Part shown: positions 23,042-32,355 of the stretch, in pieces | Position numbering within the stretch: position 1 is the stretch's first letter | Layout of the letters: the number at the start of each line of letters is the position of its first letter | DNA from: Craspedostauros australis | Lineage: Eukaryota; Bacillariophyta; Bacillariophyceae; Mastogloiales; Achnanthaceae | Direction: 5' to 3' | Length of the DNA: 64,000 nucleotides | NCBI GenBank assembly: GCA_026770025.1 | Contig: JAMXDE010000021.1 | Location: forward strand, 248,001-312,000 | Translations under genes and position numbers: made by a program | The notes under the pieces: model-generated | Databases searched by the model: none | The model's input: the letters and a program-made list of their open reading frames with translations, nothing else | What the model was told of the DNA's origin: nothing

Positions 23042-23051
23042 CCCCCCCCTC
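23042..23051 (-). promoter_or_regulatory. Polypurine tract of the retrotransposon
   Basis: On the coding (minus) strand GAGGGGGGGG lies immediately before the TGTCAGC start of the 3' LTR, the expected position of the plus-strand primer for reverse transcription. Confidence 0.8.
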
Positions 23052-23069
23052 GGTCCCAACTGCCAGACA

Positions 23070-24043
23070 CTAGTGCCTCAAACAAACGGCTGTAGCCAAC
23101 GCCATTGGCGATTTTTGGCGATTTTTGGATCACGAAAAATGGTCTGTAGAATCTAGTACATTTTCTACGTAAGTCCCGAACGAAAACAGGCCAGAAACAG
23201 CATCAACCGTGGTCCAACTCTCCGCACTCAGCTCGTATGGGCCATCCTGTACTCATATTTAAGTTATAGTATCGAATAGTGTTTATATATACCATCCTTA
23301 AGTTTGGTGGCTGTTGCTCTCTTTCTCGGTGAGCACTGATGCCATCCATCAAGCACCCCCATCATTCACGGACGTTTTTTGGCTTCTGGTTGGCGTGTTT
23401 TCATGGTCGAGTTGTTCCAAAGAAGTGTCCCAACCGTCCATGACGTCATAATGACGCAAGCGTTGGAACCAGAATTGACCAAACTTGCCACCGAAATTGG
23501 GGATCCGAGTGGTCAAATATCAATCCGACCTCCATGGGAGCACTAAACGCAAGCATACCTCCATACCATCGCACTCAAACATAATATAGATCATATAGTT
23601 GTGACCGCCTCGGAGAGAGTATTCTGAAATGATATCTATTGTACAGATTGAGCCAAAGAATGCTCAGCGCGGAGACTTCAAAGATGGAGGGTCGAATTTC
23701 TCGAAACAAGAGGCCAGATCCTACCAGACCCCTGTAGAATCCTACTTGTAGCCAAATGTAGCCAATGAAAACCCGGTCCGTCCTTCGTCCGAAGGCAAAA
23801 CCACACCAAGGGGGTCAACAAACACAAAAAGATCGATGAGATGGTAGTAACAACATTATAATGTTAACACTTGCCTGGATAGCCCTGGCTCTTAAGTTTA
23901 CGTAGATGTGAAGAGATGTTGGATTGAGTGTCTATAAAACGAAGGCGGAGTTTGGGAAAAACTGATCCAAAATCTGTAGCCAACTGTAGCCAATAATCGC
24001 CAATAATCGCCAATTTTTGGGGTCCGTTTGTTTGAGGCACTAG
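23070..24043. mobile_element. Possible nested inverted-repeat element in the 3' noncoding part of the copia element
   Basis: CTAGTGCCTCAAACAAACGG at 23070-23089 is repeated as its reverse complement at 24024-24043. Inside, both arms carry copies of GGCGATTWTTGG, so the inverted similarity extends to about 60 bp with gaps. GTAGCCAA recurs several times, near 23091, 23748, 23757, 23977 and 23986. No transposase frame lies between the arms. I could not find a convincing target duplication, so this could instead be structured 3' sequence belonging to the retrotransposon. Confidence 0.45.
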
Positions 24044-24089
24044 ACTGGCGCTTTGTGGACCGAAAAGAAGAAGCAAACACAAGAGAAGT

Positions 24090-24247
24090 CCCCGCGCTAT
24101 TCGCGGGGTGTGTCAGAACCCACGCTAATCGTGGGACCGCCTCACCGTTCGCGCTAATCGCGAAACGCCGTTGTATCCGCGCTAACCGCAGAACTGGCCT
24201 CCGACCGCGCTAACCGCGGTGTCGGCGCTCACCCGTGTGACTCACGG
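24090..24247 (-). repeat. Array of six stem-loops with 28-29 nt spacing at the end of pol
   Basis: Stem-loops occupy 24090-24108, 24119-24135, 24148-24164, 24176-24192, 24204-24220 and 24233-24247. Plus-strand loops are CTATT, CTAAT, CTAAT, CTAAC, CTAAC and TGACT, with loop centres 28 or 29 nt apart. Stems are 5-7 bp and differ in sequence while remaining paired (CCCCGCG/CGCGGGG, CCCACG/CGTGGG, TTCGCG/CGCGAA, ACCGCG/CGCGGT); one stem has a single mismatch. The sixth covers the last pol codons and the other five lie in the 3' UTR. Confidence 0.9.
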
Positions 24248-27200
24248 ACTTGGACCGCCGGTGCGTTGTCCCGGCTTGCACTTCGCGCTGAGGCCCAGAG
24301 CGGCATCAACCGCCCAGTAATGTTATCCATGTGACGAAGGAAGAGCCTCGCCATCACCTGTTTTGTTTCCGCGTCCGCCGCGTTGAGATCGGACGCGATC
24401 TGCTGAAGGACCAGAAAGTCTTGATCCACCCAGTCCTGCAGTGCAAACACTTTTATGTCGATGTGACGAGTGTGCTTGGTGGATTGTCCCGCATTAGACA
24501 CCAGGACCGCCCCTCTATTGTCCTCGTATAGTACTGTTGGCGTGGTCTGTACATGCCCAATTTCGGAGAGGATTGCGCGGAGACACATGGCCATCCTGCC
24601 CGCATCCGCAGCGCATATCAGCTCCGCCTCCGTCGAGGAGTGCGCAACCACGGTTTGCACCCTGCATTTCCATGCGACTGCAGCCCCGGCTAACTTGAAT
24701 GTGACGCCTGAGATGGACCTGCGATGTGTCGTGTCCATTGCCCAGTCACTGTCGGCATACCCGTAGAGCTCCACAGGTGCAAAACGAGAAATGGCATCCT
24801 CATGGACGTCATCGTGGGGCTCACTGGCTCGCGCCGGCGGTGGCTCCTCTGGTAACCCTTCCGCCGGTGTCTGTCGCCAGAATGTTAGCCCTGCCCTTGT
24901 GTCCTTCTTGAGGTATCGAAACACCTTCTTGGCGGCTTCGTAGTGTTTCACCCCAGGGCGATTTGAGAACTGTGAAAGCTTCACCACGGGGAACGCTATA
25001 TCCGGGCGGCACGTTACCGCTGGCCAGATGAGTTCCCCCATCGCCTGTCTGTATCGAAATCGCTTGGCTTCAGCAACGCGTTTCTCCTGTTCGTTCAATG
25101 CCGGCTCTTCGTCAAGCTCCCGCATGTACGAGTTACTGCTCTGCATCGGCATCTGTTGTGGGTTGAGATCCTGCCACGAGTGCCGCTCGAACACCTTTTC
25201 CAGGTAAGTTTGAGCGTGGATGTGGATGAAGTGCCTGGTTTGCACGAAATCCAGCCCATTGAAATGCACGACTTGATAGAAGCGCTTGAGCGGAGACGAT
25301 AGCCGTTGGTCGATTTCATCACAAACTCTGTCGAAATCTGCCCGCCGAGCAGTCGCAACTGCGATGTCGTCGACCTGCCGGATAAGATACATGCACCTCC
25401 CCTGAATTGATCGTCGGTATAGGCATTTTGCATGCGTGGTCGGGATGAATCCAAGGTCTTGGAGAATCCTGTCGATGTGTTTCGCCCACTGACGTGGAGC
25501 TTCCGGATGTCCCTGTAGGTTCTTCAACACTGGGATGACACATCCATAGGGAATCGGCGCTCGTCCTTTCTGCGCCCACCAATCCTGGAACTGCTTATCC
25601 ACCCGCATGAAGTACTCCTGTTCGCCTCTGTCGGCCTCTGCGAATGCATTGCTCACGTCGGCGCTGTACAGAGTCATTCCTGCTGTGGCCGCCAAGGCCA
25701 CAAAGAGCCTCATATCCGTCTGATCTGGAGTAGGCGTGTACGTCTGCCCGGTGATCTTGGCTTGTCCCGCTCGAGGTGACCCATCACACGCCGTTCGCGC
25801 TTTGCGTCTTGTTTCAGTGGGGTTCTCCTTCAGGACGTAGATCCAAACCCAGTGGAATGCCAGCATGCCTGGTTGCATGGACGTCGGAGCACCAAACATG
25901 CCCTGAGACTCGTACTGGTCCAGTTGCTTGTGTTCCGCCGCTCTCCACAGCTCCCACTCGGCACTTGCGGCGAGGTCGGATCGCTTGAGCTTGAGGACCG
26001 CACGCGTGCTTCGTGCGGCATCTCGCGCTTGATGCCGTATGTCGCGAATATCCCTCCACTGATCAAAGTACAGATGCATGAGACCTGTGGCGCCCATTGC
26101 ATTTCGAACATCGTCATGGGCGAACGTCGCCTCAACGGCGCCTTGTCCAGCCTTGCGCGCCTCAGAGATCGCGTCCTTCACATCTGTCTCGGTACGGACC
26201 TCCACGCCTCCAACGCGGAGCAGGTACGCCATGCGCAGCCGACTTCTCCATCGTGGAATGTGTCGAGCAGCCGTGCCGACAGCGATGTCCACCAGCTGCA
26301 CGCGGCGACGTTGTGGGTCCTCTTGTAGAACCATGCCCGCGTATTCATGATCATTGCCGACGTTCCACTCCTGTCCAAAAGAGAAGACAAACGGATCATC
26401 AGAGACCTCGATCGTTGCGACGTCCCGTATGGACCACTCCGATCCTGCGCGCGCGGGCGTCTCCACCGTCGCTGCTGATGCATGCGCCGGCATCGACACC
26501 ACCTCTCCAAACGGTAGCTGGGTCATCAGCGCCTCCTTCGGCGTCTTCACCATGGCACGCGGGACTATCGCGGGCACAACGGGTGTTCCGGAGGTTTCTG
26601 CCGTTGCCCGGGGTTCGTTGCTGACCGCACCCTCCATCTCACGCATCCCGAGGTTGTACAGGAACTGCGCAGCGGGCGGGCGGCTCGCCAGGGAGTAGTG
26701 TGACTCATCGAAGGAGAATGTTGCCCCTGTCTTGACCACGCCCGAGAGGATGTCGAGATACCGCATGTTGGCACCATCGCCGCTGAAACCCAAGAACACA
26801 CCCGTGTAGGTGTGCTTGTCAAGCTTTGCAGCCGGCATGTTGGGCTTCCGTTCAAGTACGCGAGCACCAAACACGCGAAGATGTGCGATGTTGGGTTTGT
26901 GACCATTCCATGCCTCGTACGGGGACATGTCAATGGCAGAATGCCAAAGACGGTTCTTCAGGTACACCGCATGAGTGAGTGCCGCTGACCAGTACTGCGG
27001 AGGCAGCCCTGCGCCATAAAGAAGCGCTCGTACCTGCACCGAGAATGTCCGATTTAGACGTTCCACCTTGCCGTTGCGGTGATGTACACCTGCACCAGTG
27101 GGCTCCACACAGTATCCAGCGTCCGCCACGGCCTGCAGTACCTGCTGCGACCCATAGAGCTCCCCACCATGATCAATCCGGATGCTCCGGTATCCATCAG

Positions 27201-28341
27201 GTAAGCCAAATCTTTTCAGATGTTGGCTGAGGATGTCCACGGGTGGCTTCTTGCCGACCGTTGGAAAAACCCACGAGTACCTTGTCTTCGCATCGACGAC
27301 GACGAGATACGCTGTGCACCCGTCAAACGACCGCACCACGCGCTGGCCCTTGCGTCCCACGCCGTAAGCATTGGAACTCGCGCGCATGAACCCGAAATCC
27401 ACGTGAAATCTGGACCCCGGGCGTAGTGAATCTGTTGAAACTGTTGGCCCTCGCGCCGGCCTCACCGCATGCGCTTCCACGCAAATGGGACAGTACCGGT
27501 GCGGATGCGAACAACGATGGAGGCCGTCTGGCACGCCGTCTGCCGCACCCTGTATGTGCTGCATCTGAGTGGCGCCCGGGTGCCCGAGTCGTTGATGCCA
27601 CAGCTCGTACTTGAGCATGGACTCTCCCGCCTGAGTTGACTGCACCACAGCACTCTCGGAGCTCAGCGGTTCAAAGTAGAAGAGCCCATTGTGTTGTACG
27701 AGCGCCGCACGAGCAAGGACAGCATCCGACCTGTCTCGAAACGCGAGGCTTGATCGCTCTGGACGTATGTCGATGACAAAGGAGTGGAACTCTCTCTCAT
27801 GATCACAGATGGCTTGCGGGGACAAGATGGTCCCGCTCACCCGAGGGCTGTAGTGTACCCTCGCGTTCACCTGTCGAAGCCCCGTCACCGGGAGGTGCAC
27901 CGTGCCAATCTCTCGACATACCACGTCCGGGCTGGACGAGTCCATGCCAGAGACGCGCAGAGGAACACCGAGTGTTGTGACCCCATGCAGAATGTTGCGA
28001 TTGTTAGTGACCGAGACGTTCGCTCCCAGGTCACACTGACCTTGCTGGCTCCGTCGAACACCGACCAAGTGAACCGTCGATGAGTGATTGGCTTGAGTCT
28101 CGTCTGCGAGAAGGAAGCTAGGATGATGATCCCCGGGGTCCCACGTCATCCTACACGCGTGAGCGACGGGCGCGGGTCCTGCCGTGGACACGTGTTCGGC
28201 CTGCATCATCGGCGGCGCCCGGAGCTCCTTGCTTGCTGGAGCTGCGGCCATGGGCCCGCAGTTTCCCAATAAAAGCCGTTCACCACCCTGGATTGCGGGC
28301 GGCCGGCTTACGGAAAATGTTGTTCGTGGAAGACCATCCAC
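24229..28341 (-). CDS. pol: Copia pol polyprotein: protease, integrase, reverse transcriptase, RNase H
   Basis: Reading frame of about 1370 codons, open from 28353, in the -1 frame relative to gag and overlapping its end by about 45 nt. The listed start is a GTG, so synthesis presumably needs frameshifting from gag. Order: protease with CDLGANV (Asp near residue 104); the GAG-pre-integrase zinc site (WHQRLGH, then CPICVEAH); integrase core with HVDFGF, RIDHGGE and KVERLNRTF supplying the D, D, E residues; reverse transcriptase with SADVSNAFAEA and the VDD box RQVDDIAVA near residue 989; RNase H (YADSDWA, HSSTEAEL, YEDNRGA) from about 1190 to 1330. No internal stop is present. The stop lies within the stem-loop array. 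Confidence 0.95.
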   Translation of the reverse strand: MDGLPRTTFSVSRPPAIQGGERLLLGNCGPMAAAPASKELRAPPMMQAEHVSTAGPAPVAHACRMTWDPGDHHPSFLLADETQANHSSTVHLVGVRRSQQGQCDLGANVSVTNNRNILHGVTTLGVPLRVSGMDSSSPDVVCREIGTVHLPVTGLRQVNARVHYSPRVSGTILSPQAICDHEREFHSFVIDIRPERSSLAFRDRSDAVLARAALVQHNGLFYFEPLSSESAVVQSTQAGESMLKYELWHQRLGHPGATQMQHIQGAADGVPDGLHRCSHPHRYCPICVEAHAVRPARGPTVSTDSLRPGSRFHVDFGFMRASSNAYGVGRKGQRVVRSFDGCTAYLVVVDAKTRYSWVFPTVGKKPPVDILSQHLKRFGLPDGYRSIRIDHGGELYGSQQVLQAVADAGYCVEPTGAGVHHRNGKVERLNRTFSVQVRALLYGAGLPPQYWSAALTHAVYLKNRLWHSAIDMSPYEAWNGHKPNIAHLRVFGARVLERKPNMPAAKLDKHTYTGVFLGFSGDGANMRYLDILSGVVKTGATFSFDESHYSLASRPPAAQFLYNLGMREMEGAVSNEPRATAETSGTPVVPAIVPRAMVKTPKEALMTQLPFGEVVSMPAHASAATVETPARAGSEWSIRDVATIEVSDDPFVFSFGQEWNVGNDHEYAGMVLQEDPQRRRVQLVDIAVGTAARHIPRWRSRLRMAYLLRVGGVEVRTETDVKDAISEARKAGQGAVEATFAHDDVRNAMGATGLMHLYFDQWRDIRDIRHQARDAARSTRAVLKLKRSDLAASAEWELWRAAEHKQLDQYESQGMFGAPTSMQPGMLAFHWVWIYVLKENPTETRRKARTACDGSPRAGQAKITGQTYTPTPDQTDMRLFVALAATAGMTLYSADVSNAFAEADRGEQEYFMRVDKQFQDWWAQKGRAPIPYGCVIPVLKNLQGHPEAPRQWAKHIDRILQDLGFIPTTHAKCLYRRSIQGRCMYLIRQVDDIAVATARRADFDRVCDEIDQRLSSPLKRFYQVVHFNGLDFVQTRHFIHIHAQTYLEKVFERHSWQDLNPQQMPMQSSNSYMRELDEEPALNEQEKRVAEAKRFRYRQAMGELIWPAVTCRPDIAFPVVKLSQFSNRPGVKHYEAAKKVFRYLKKDTRAGLTFWRQTPAEGLPEEPPPARASEPHDDVHEDAISRFAPVELYGYADSDWAMDTTHRRSISGVTFKLAGAAVAWKCRVQTVVAHSSTEAELICAADAGRMAMCLRAILSEIGHVQTTPTVLYEDNRGAVLVSNAGQSTKHTRHIDIKVFALQDWVDQDFLVLQQIASDLNAADAETKQVMARLFLRHMDNITGRLMPLWASARSASRDNAPAVQVRESHG

Positions 28342-30089
28342 GCCATCAGTGCCTCATCGGAGTCCTCATCAGCGCCGGCTGCAACGATTTTTCGCACTGC
28401 AGCCTTGCGATCATCCTTGGAGTAGTATGCCTTGAGGTGTGCTGCGAGCTTGTTGGCGAGTTCCCCGTTCTTCTGGTGGAAGTCGGACATCACGGCGAAC
28501 CGAGCAAGGTATATGCACGATGTGGCCTCATGACCTTTCCGGTTGCATGCCGCACAGAGGGCGCCAGGCACCGGTTGTCGGAAAGGATTGTCTGTGGTCG
28601 TCTTGTCTCTGCCTGCGGTAGGCTTAGTTGCCTTCTCGTCTGGGCCTCTCTTGGAGTATGGATTCGTGAGCTTGTGCACACGTGCATCACCCTTGTTGAC
28701 TCGTTGGACTTCCGTAGTCATGGCCATCACACCGAACGTGCTTGGCAGGCTGTCGCCAGGTGGGATCGCGTCCAAATCGAGCTGCAAGCGGCCCACGTCA
28801 AGGCCGTGTCCCCTGACTTCTTGCAGAAAATGTATAGCTGCTTGTCGGTCGGTGAACCCACCCTGGGACCCATGATCCTGCATGTAGTCCATCAGACGGG
28901 ATGCAAAGTCCACCACACTGGTGCCACTTGACAACGTTGGCACCTGTGGGAGCCCAGCGTTACCTCGTTGTTGCTCCGCATGCACCAGCACTTGATGGAT
29001 GAAGTCGAACGCCGCGAGGTTCCCAGTGGCGTTGTGCACCATGTGGTGCTTGTAGAACAGCTGGAGCCACGGGGCTTCAGCGTCGACGTTTCCAGTGGCC
29101 ATGAACTTCATCTTGAGCGCAGTGTTCATGGCGGTGACCTTGTGGGACGGGCGATTGGGAAACACCACGTACTTCGGGTCGAATTGGCTGAACGGAATCA
29201 GCTCTATGCCGTATGTATCGGCGATGACATGCAGCCGCTCGTACCAATGCTTGATGCCTTGGTACGTACCGTCGGAGAGACGTGCGACCTCAGCCTTGCC
29301 AAAGTTCTCCGCTTGGACAACGACGTTGCGCTGAGCGTCCACTTTCCATTGCGGATGTGGTGCGAGGGCCGCGCCGTACAGCGCACGTGGCTTCCCAGAG
29401 CTGTCAGCCGAGGATGCGTCGTTGATGACATCCTCGAAGTAGCTTCTGGAGAATGCGCTGGTGTCACGCCGCTCGGAGCGTGTGGCGCCGCGATCGCGAC
29501 CGCCTTCAGCCACCACAGTGCGTCCTGTCATGGTCTGGGCGCCTGCGTTGGCGCGTGTCTCACGGCGCACACCGATGCGGACAGTGGTCTCATTGCCGTT
29601 GTTGTCGTGGTTGTCAGTGATGGTGGTGTCGTCAGAGAATGCAGTGGTAGAGGCGATGGGGACGCCACCATTGTAGTACGCACTGTCGAACGACGACCAG
29701 TCGAAGCCCGCTCCAAAACCCGTGCTTCGCCACCATTTGGCGAACGTGACAAGCCAGTACTTGGCAGGGCCCGAGATTTCTATGGAGTGCACCTCCAGCA
29801 TCTGGCTGATGCCTGCAGTGTCAAGATTGAGTACGTGGTTGAGGCGACCGTAGAACGAGGCTGGTTGGGTTTCACTTTCAAAAAGGGGCAGTACCATGAG
29901 GATGGCATCCGCGGGAACAGACGCGACTCGAAGAATGCGCCGTGCTTCGGCTCGAGGGTCAAACGCCGTGGGCGCGCCATTGCGGGCAGCAAGCGACGGG
30001 ACATCGTTGTTGCCCTCACCAACACGAGGTGGAGGTGGGCTGGACCCGTCACCGTCGGTTGAAGACGTAGCGGACCGGGTGGCCACCAT
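28308..30089 (-). CDS. gag: Copia Gag polyprotein (593 aa)
   Basis: First in-frame ATG is at 30089 (the frame is open to 30131 without ATG). The N-terminal part is Ser/Pro/Asp-rich. The central helical region is the expected particle-forming Gag. Near the C-terminus is one zinc knuckle of form CX2CX4HX4C (CAACNRKGHEATSC), which binds RNA. Stop TAA is at 28308. There is no canonical slippery heptamer in the overlap with pol. The antisense frame at 28968-30062 is a shadow. Confidence 0.9.
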   Translation of the reverse strand: MVATRSATSSTDGDGSSPPPPRVGEGNNDVPSLAARNGAPTAFDPRAEARRILRVASVPADAILMVLPLFESETQPASFYGRLNHVLNLDTAGISQMLEVHSIEISGPAKYWLVTFAKWWRSTGFGAGFDWSSFDSAYYNGGVPIASTTAFSDDTTITDNHDNNGNETTVRIGVRRETRANAGAQTMTGRTVVAEGGRDRGATRSERRDTSAFSRSYFEDVINDASSADSSGKPRALYGAALAPHPQWKVDAQRNVVVQAENFGKAEVARLSDGTYQGIKHWYERLHVIADTYGIELIPFSQFDPKYVVFPNRPSHKVTAMNTALKMKFMATGNVDAEAPWLQLFYKHHMVHNATGNLAAFDFIHQVLVHAEQQRGNAGLPQVPTLSSGTSVVDFASRLMDYMQDHGSQGGFTDRQAAIHFLQEVRGHGLDVGRLQLDLDAIPPGDSLPSTFGVMAMTTEVQRVNKGDARVHKLTNPYSKRGPDEKATKPTAGRDKTTTDNPFRQPVPGALCAACNRKGHEATSCIYLARFAVMSDFHQKNGELANKLAAHLKAYYSKDDRKAAVRKIVAAGADEDSDEALMAWMVFHEQHFP

Positions 30090-30163
30090 CTTGAAGAAGA
30101 GGAGGTGGAAGAGGAAGAGTTGTTGTTGCAATGCTGCGAAGCCTTGAAAGAAAGGCCAAAACC

Positions 30164-30275
30164 TGTGATAATCCCTTGCACAAAAGAAGAAGGAACCGAA
30201 TTTATGAGGTTACCTTGTGTGTGTGTGTCATTGTTCCTCCACCCACATGGAAGGACAGAAGGACAGACGCTGACA
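30164..30275 (-). repeat. 5' LTR (112 bp)
   Basis: Identical by eye to 22930-23041. It lies upstream of gag on the coding strand and should contain the element's promoter. Confidence 0.95.
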
Positions 30276-30280
30276 GAAAT
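30276..30280 (+). repeat. Target site duplication GAAAT, right copy
   Basis: Directly follows the terminal CA of the right LTR and matches 22925-22929. Confidence 0.95.
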
Positions 30281-30640
30281 GTACTTCCGAGAAATCGCAA
30301 ACACGAATGGACGTTGTTGGGAAAGTTTGTGTTGACAACAGTGATGAATCGGAACGATGACAACTTTGGCAACATGGCGCATTCTTTGCTCGCTCTGCGA
30401 TCATCACATCTTTGACACAATCATGAAAGGAGGGACAAACACACAACAACGAATTGTCGATGCAGGCAAAAGATCGTGCAGCACTACCGTCCTTCTCACC
30501 GTACTCTCCTGTTCTGTTCTATACCATACTGTCGCCGCAACAGCACTTGCAGAGTATCCGTGGAGTATAGCAGAGCGGAGCGAAGGAAAGCAGACGCCTC
30601 TCTGCCGCACATGCACCACGGAGAATAACGAAGTGCAGAC
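30281..30640. other. 5' flank of GH99-like gene 1
   Basis: Only 360 bp separate the transposon from the ATG at 30641, so this holds the promoter and 5' UTR. GCAGAGTATCC and GGAGTATAGCAGAGC occur about 70-90 bp upstream of the ATG; similar TACTCTGC strings recur near other genes in the window. Confidence 0.5.
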
Positions 30641-32355
30641 ATGGCGGGTTCAGCTGGAGCGTACGAACGCAAGAAGAAGCGCAGGCGGTTGCTTTGGGCG
30701 GCCATTGCGCTGGTGGTCCTCATCATCATCTTTGGATTGGTGATCGGCATCGTTGTCACGCGAGGCAAGGATGGCAATGGTTCTGCGTCGGATGCTGCTC
30801 GTGGTGATAGCGACAGTGATCAGAATGGTGGCGAGGCTGCGAATGGTGCGAAGGACAGCGATGATGGTGCTGGCAAGAAGGATAGTGCCGACGACGCAGG
30901 CGCAGCCGGAGGCAACGGCAGCGATGATGGAAGCGGCGATGGAGGCGGTAGTAACGACAACAGCAACAACAGCAACAACAGCAACGATGCTGACTCGGAT
31001 GAAGATGCGAAGCAGAAACGAGCTGAGGAGATCCAGGAGTGGTTGGACAACTTTGATTGGAACATCACGGTCGCATCGGACATGCTCGTCGGCACATACT
31101 ACTATCCTTGGCACGGAGATGACTTCCACTATGGTCAGAGCTACTTGCGTGAGCAGCTGGATCCGATCCAACTTCCCACGCTGGGGGAGTACGACGATTC
31201 CGATCCCAGGATCGTGGCGCAGCACCTTGCGTGGAGTCGGCAGGCGAACATCGGGCTGTGGGTGACCAGCTGGTGGGGCGAAGGCGGACGTGACGACACC
31301 ACGATTCGCAACACCATCCTGCCCCATCAGCATCTCGGGGATCACAAGATCGCGCTCTTCTACGAAACGACAAGCCGCGTGAAGAGATCGGAGAACTACA
31401 CCATCCAGCGGGTCGGTCCTGACATGGAGTTCATGTGTGCCGAGTACTTCAATCATTCCAACTACCTCACAATCGATGGCAGACCAGTCCTCTTCGTCTA
31501 CCTCTCTCGTGTGCTGTGGCAAGTTGACGCATTGGGTCCCGTCGTGGCCGAGATGAAAGCGACCGTCAAGGCCACATGTGGCAAAGACCTCTACGTCGTC
31601 GGAGATCACACCTTTCGCGGACCACCATCGCTGGATGAGGAATACGGCGCGTTCGACATCCTGGATGCGGCAACATCCTACGATGTCTACGGCGGCATGA
31701 CGCAACAGCAGCATTATGCCGGTATCGAAGCCGTGGACAAATACTACAGCAACAGGCAGCTCAAGTGGAAGGCATTGGCCGATGCCCACAATTGTACTTA
31801 CATTCCCGCCGCATCGCCCGGCTTCAACGATCTCGGAGTCCGGCTCGAAGCAGACCATCCTCCGCTGTCACGCCGCCTCACCCCGGAGATGGAGGAGGGT
31901 ACATTGTTCCGCGCGGGTCTATCGAGGGCCACGAAGATGACGGATCCAGCAGCGCGCAACATGATCATGATCAACTCGTTCAATGGTAAGTGACGCAGTA
32001 CAAGCCGAAGATGTACTGGATGAATGTGAAGCACGAAGCACACCATTGAAGAGGTCGACGGAGCACACGCACTCAATCCTCACACTGCGTTCTCTGATTT
32101 GCAATCCCGAATCCTATTCACAACAACAACATCAACAAATGGCATGGCATGACATGATATGAAACCAAACTTCTGTACGTTCTCCGAGCAGAATGGCATG
32201 AGGATACCCAGATTGAACCTACAACCGGCGGTGTGACCACATCACCCGAGCTTCTCACCCGTGGGGTCGAATACGACGGGTACGGAGAGCTGTATCTTGA
32301 CATCCTCCGAGAGTGCACAACTCCCAACTCAGTATGTTTCAATGCGACATCATGA
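30641..32355 (+). CDS. GH99-like membrane-anchored glycosidase, gene 1 of 5; two exons (502 aa)
   Basis: Spliced as join(30641..31985, 32192..32355). Intron of 206 nt, GTAAGT..GCAG, phase 1. GH99 enzymes cleave internal alpha-mannosidic links (endo-alpha-mannosidase of the Golgi, or endomannanases). N-terminus: a basic patch (KKKRRR), then a hydrophobic span at about residues 18-39, a type II signal anchor. A Ser/Asn/Asp/Gly-rich stalk follows to about residue 125. The domain shows TYYYPWHGDDFH, GEYDDSDP, LWVTSWWGEGG, ALFYETTSR, DGRPVLFVYLSR and, across the splice, NSFNEWHEDTQIEP. In GH99 the two Glu of NEWHE are, from memory of human MANEA and bacterial GH99 structures, the catalytic pair. 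Exon 2 begins with the last two bases of the first of these Glu codons. The true substrate in this organism is not known. Confidence 0.88.

Larger units (their letters stand above)
22930..30275 (-). mobile_element. Complete Ty1/copia LTR retrotransposon (7346 bp)
   Basis: Two identical 112-bp LTRs (TG...CA) bound the element and a perfect 5-bp target duplication GAAAT flanks it. Coding direction is minus: gag (30089 to 28308), then pol in the order protease, integrase, reverse transcriptase, RNase H, which defines copia. All catalytic motifs are intact. A purine tract abuts the 3' LTR. I did not recognise a primer-binding site in the sequence next to the 5' LTR (below 30164 on the minus strand). 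Identical LTRs and intact frames indicate a recent insertion. The 1.19-kb noncoding segment between pol and the 3' LTR is unusually long and structured. Confidence 0.97.

Noticed and set aside
24090-24247. CRISPR-like array
   Set aside because: The spacing is regular, but the repeats are not identical, spacers are only 10-12 nt and the context is a eukaryotic retrotransposon.
28968-30062. 364-codon plus-strand frame
   Set aside because: Antisense to retrotransposon gag.
30650-31858. 402-codon minus-strand open frame over GH99-like gene 1
   Set aside because: Antisense shadow; the plus strand encodes a spliced protein with conserved motifs.
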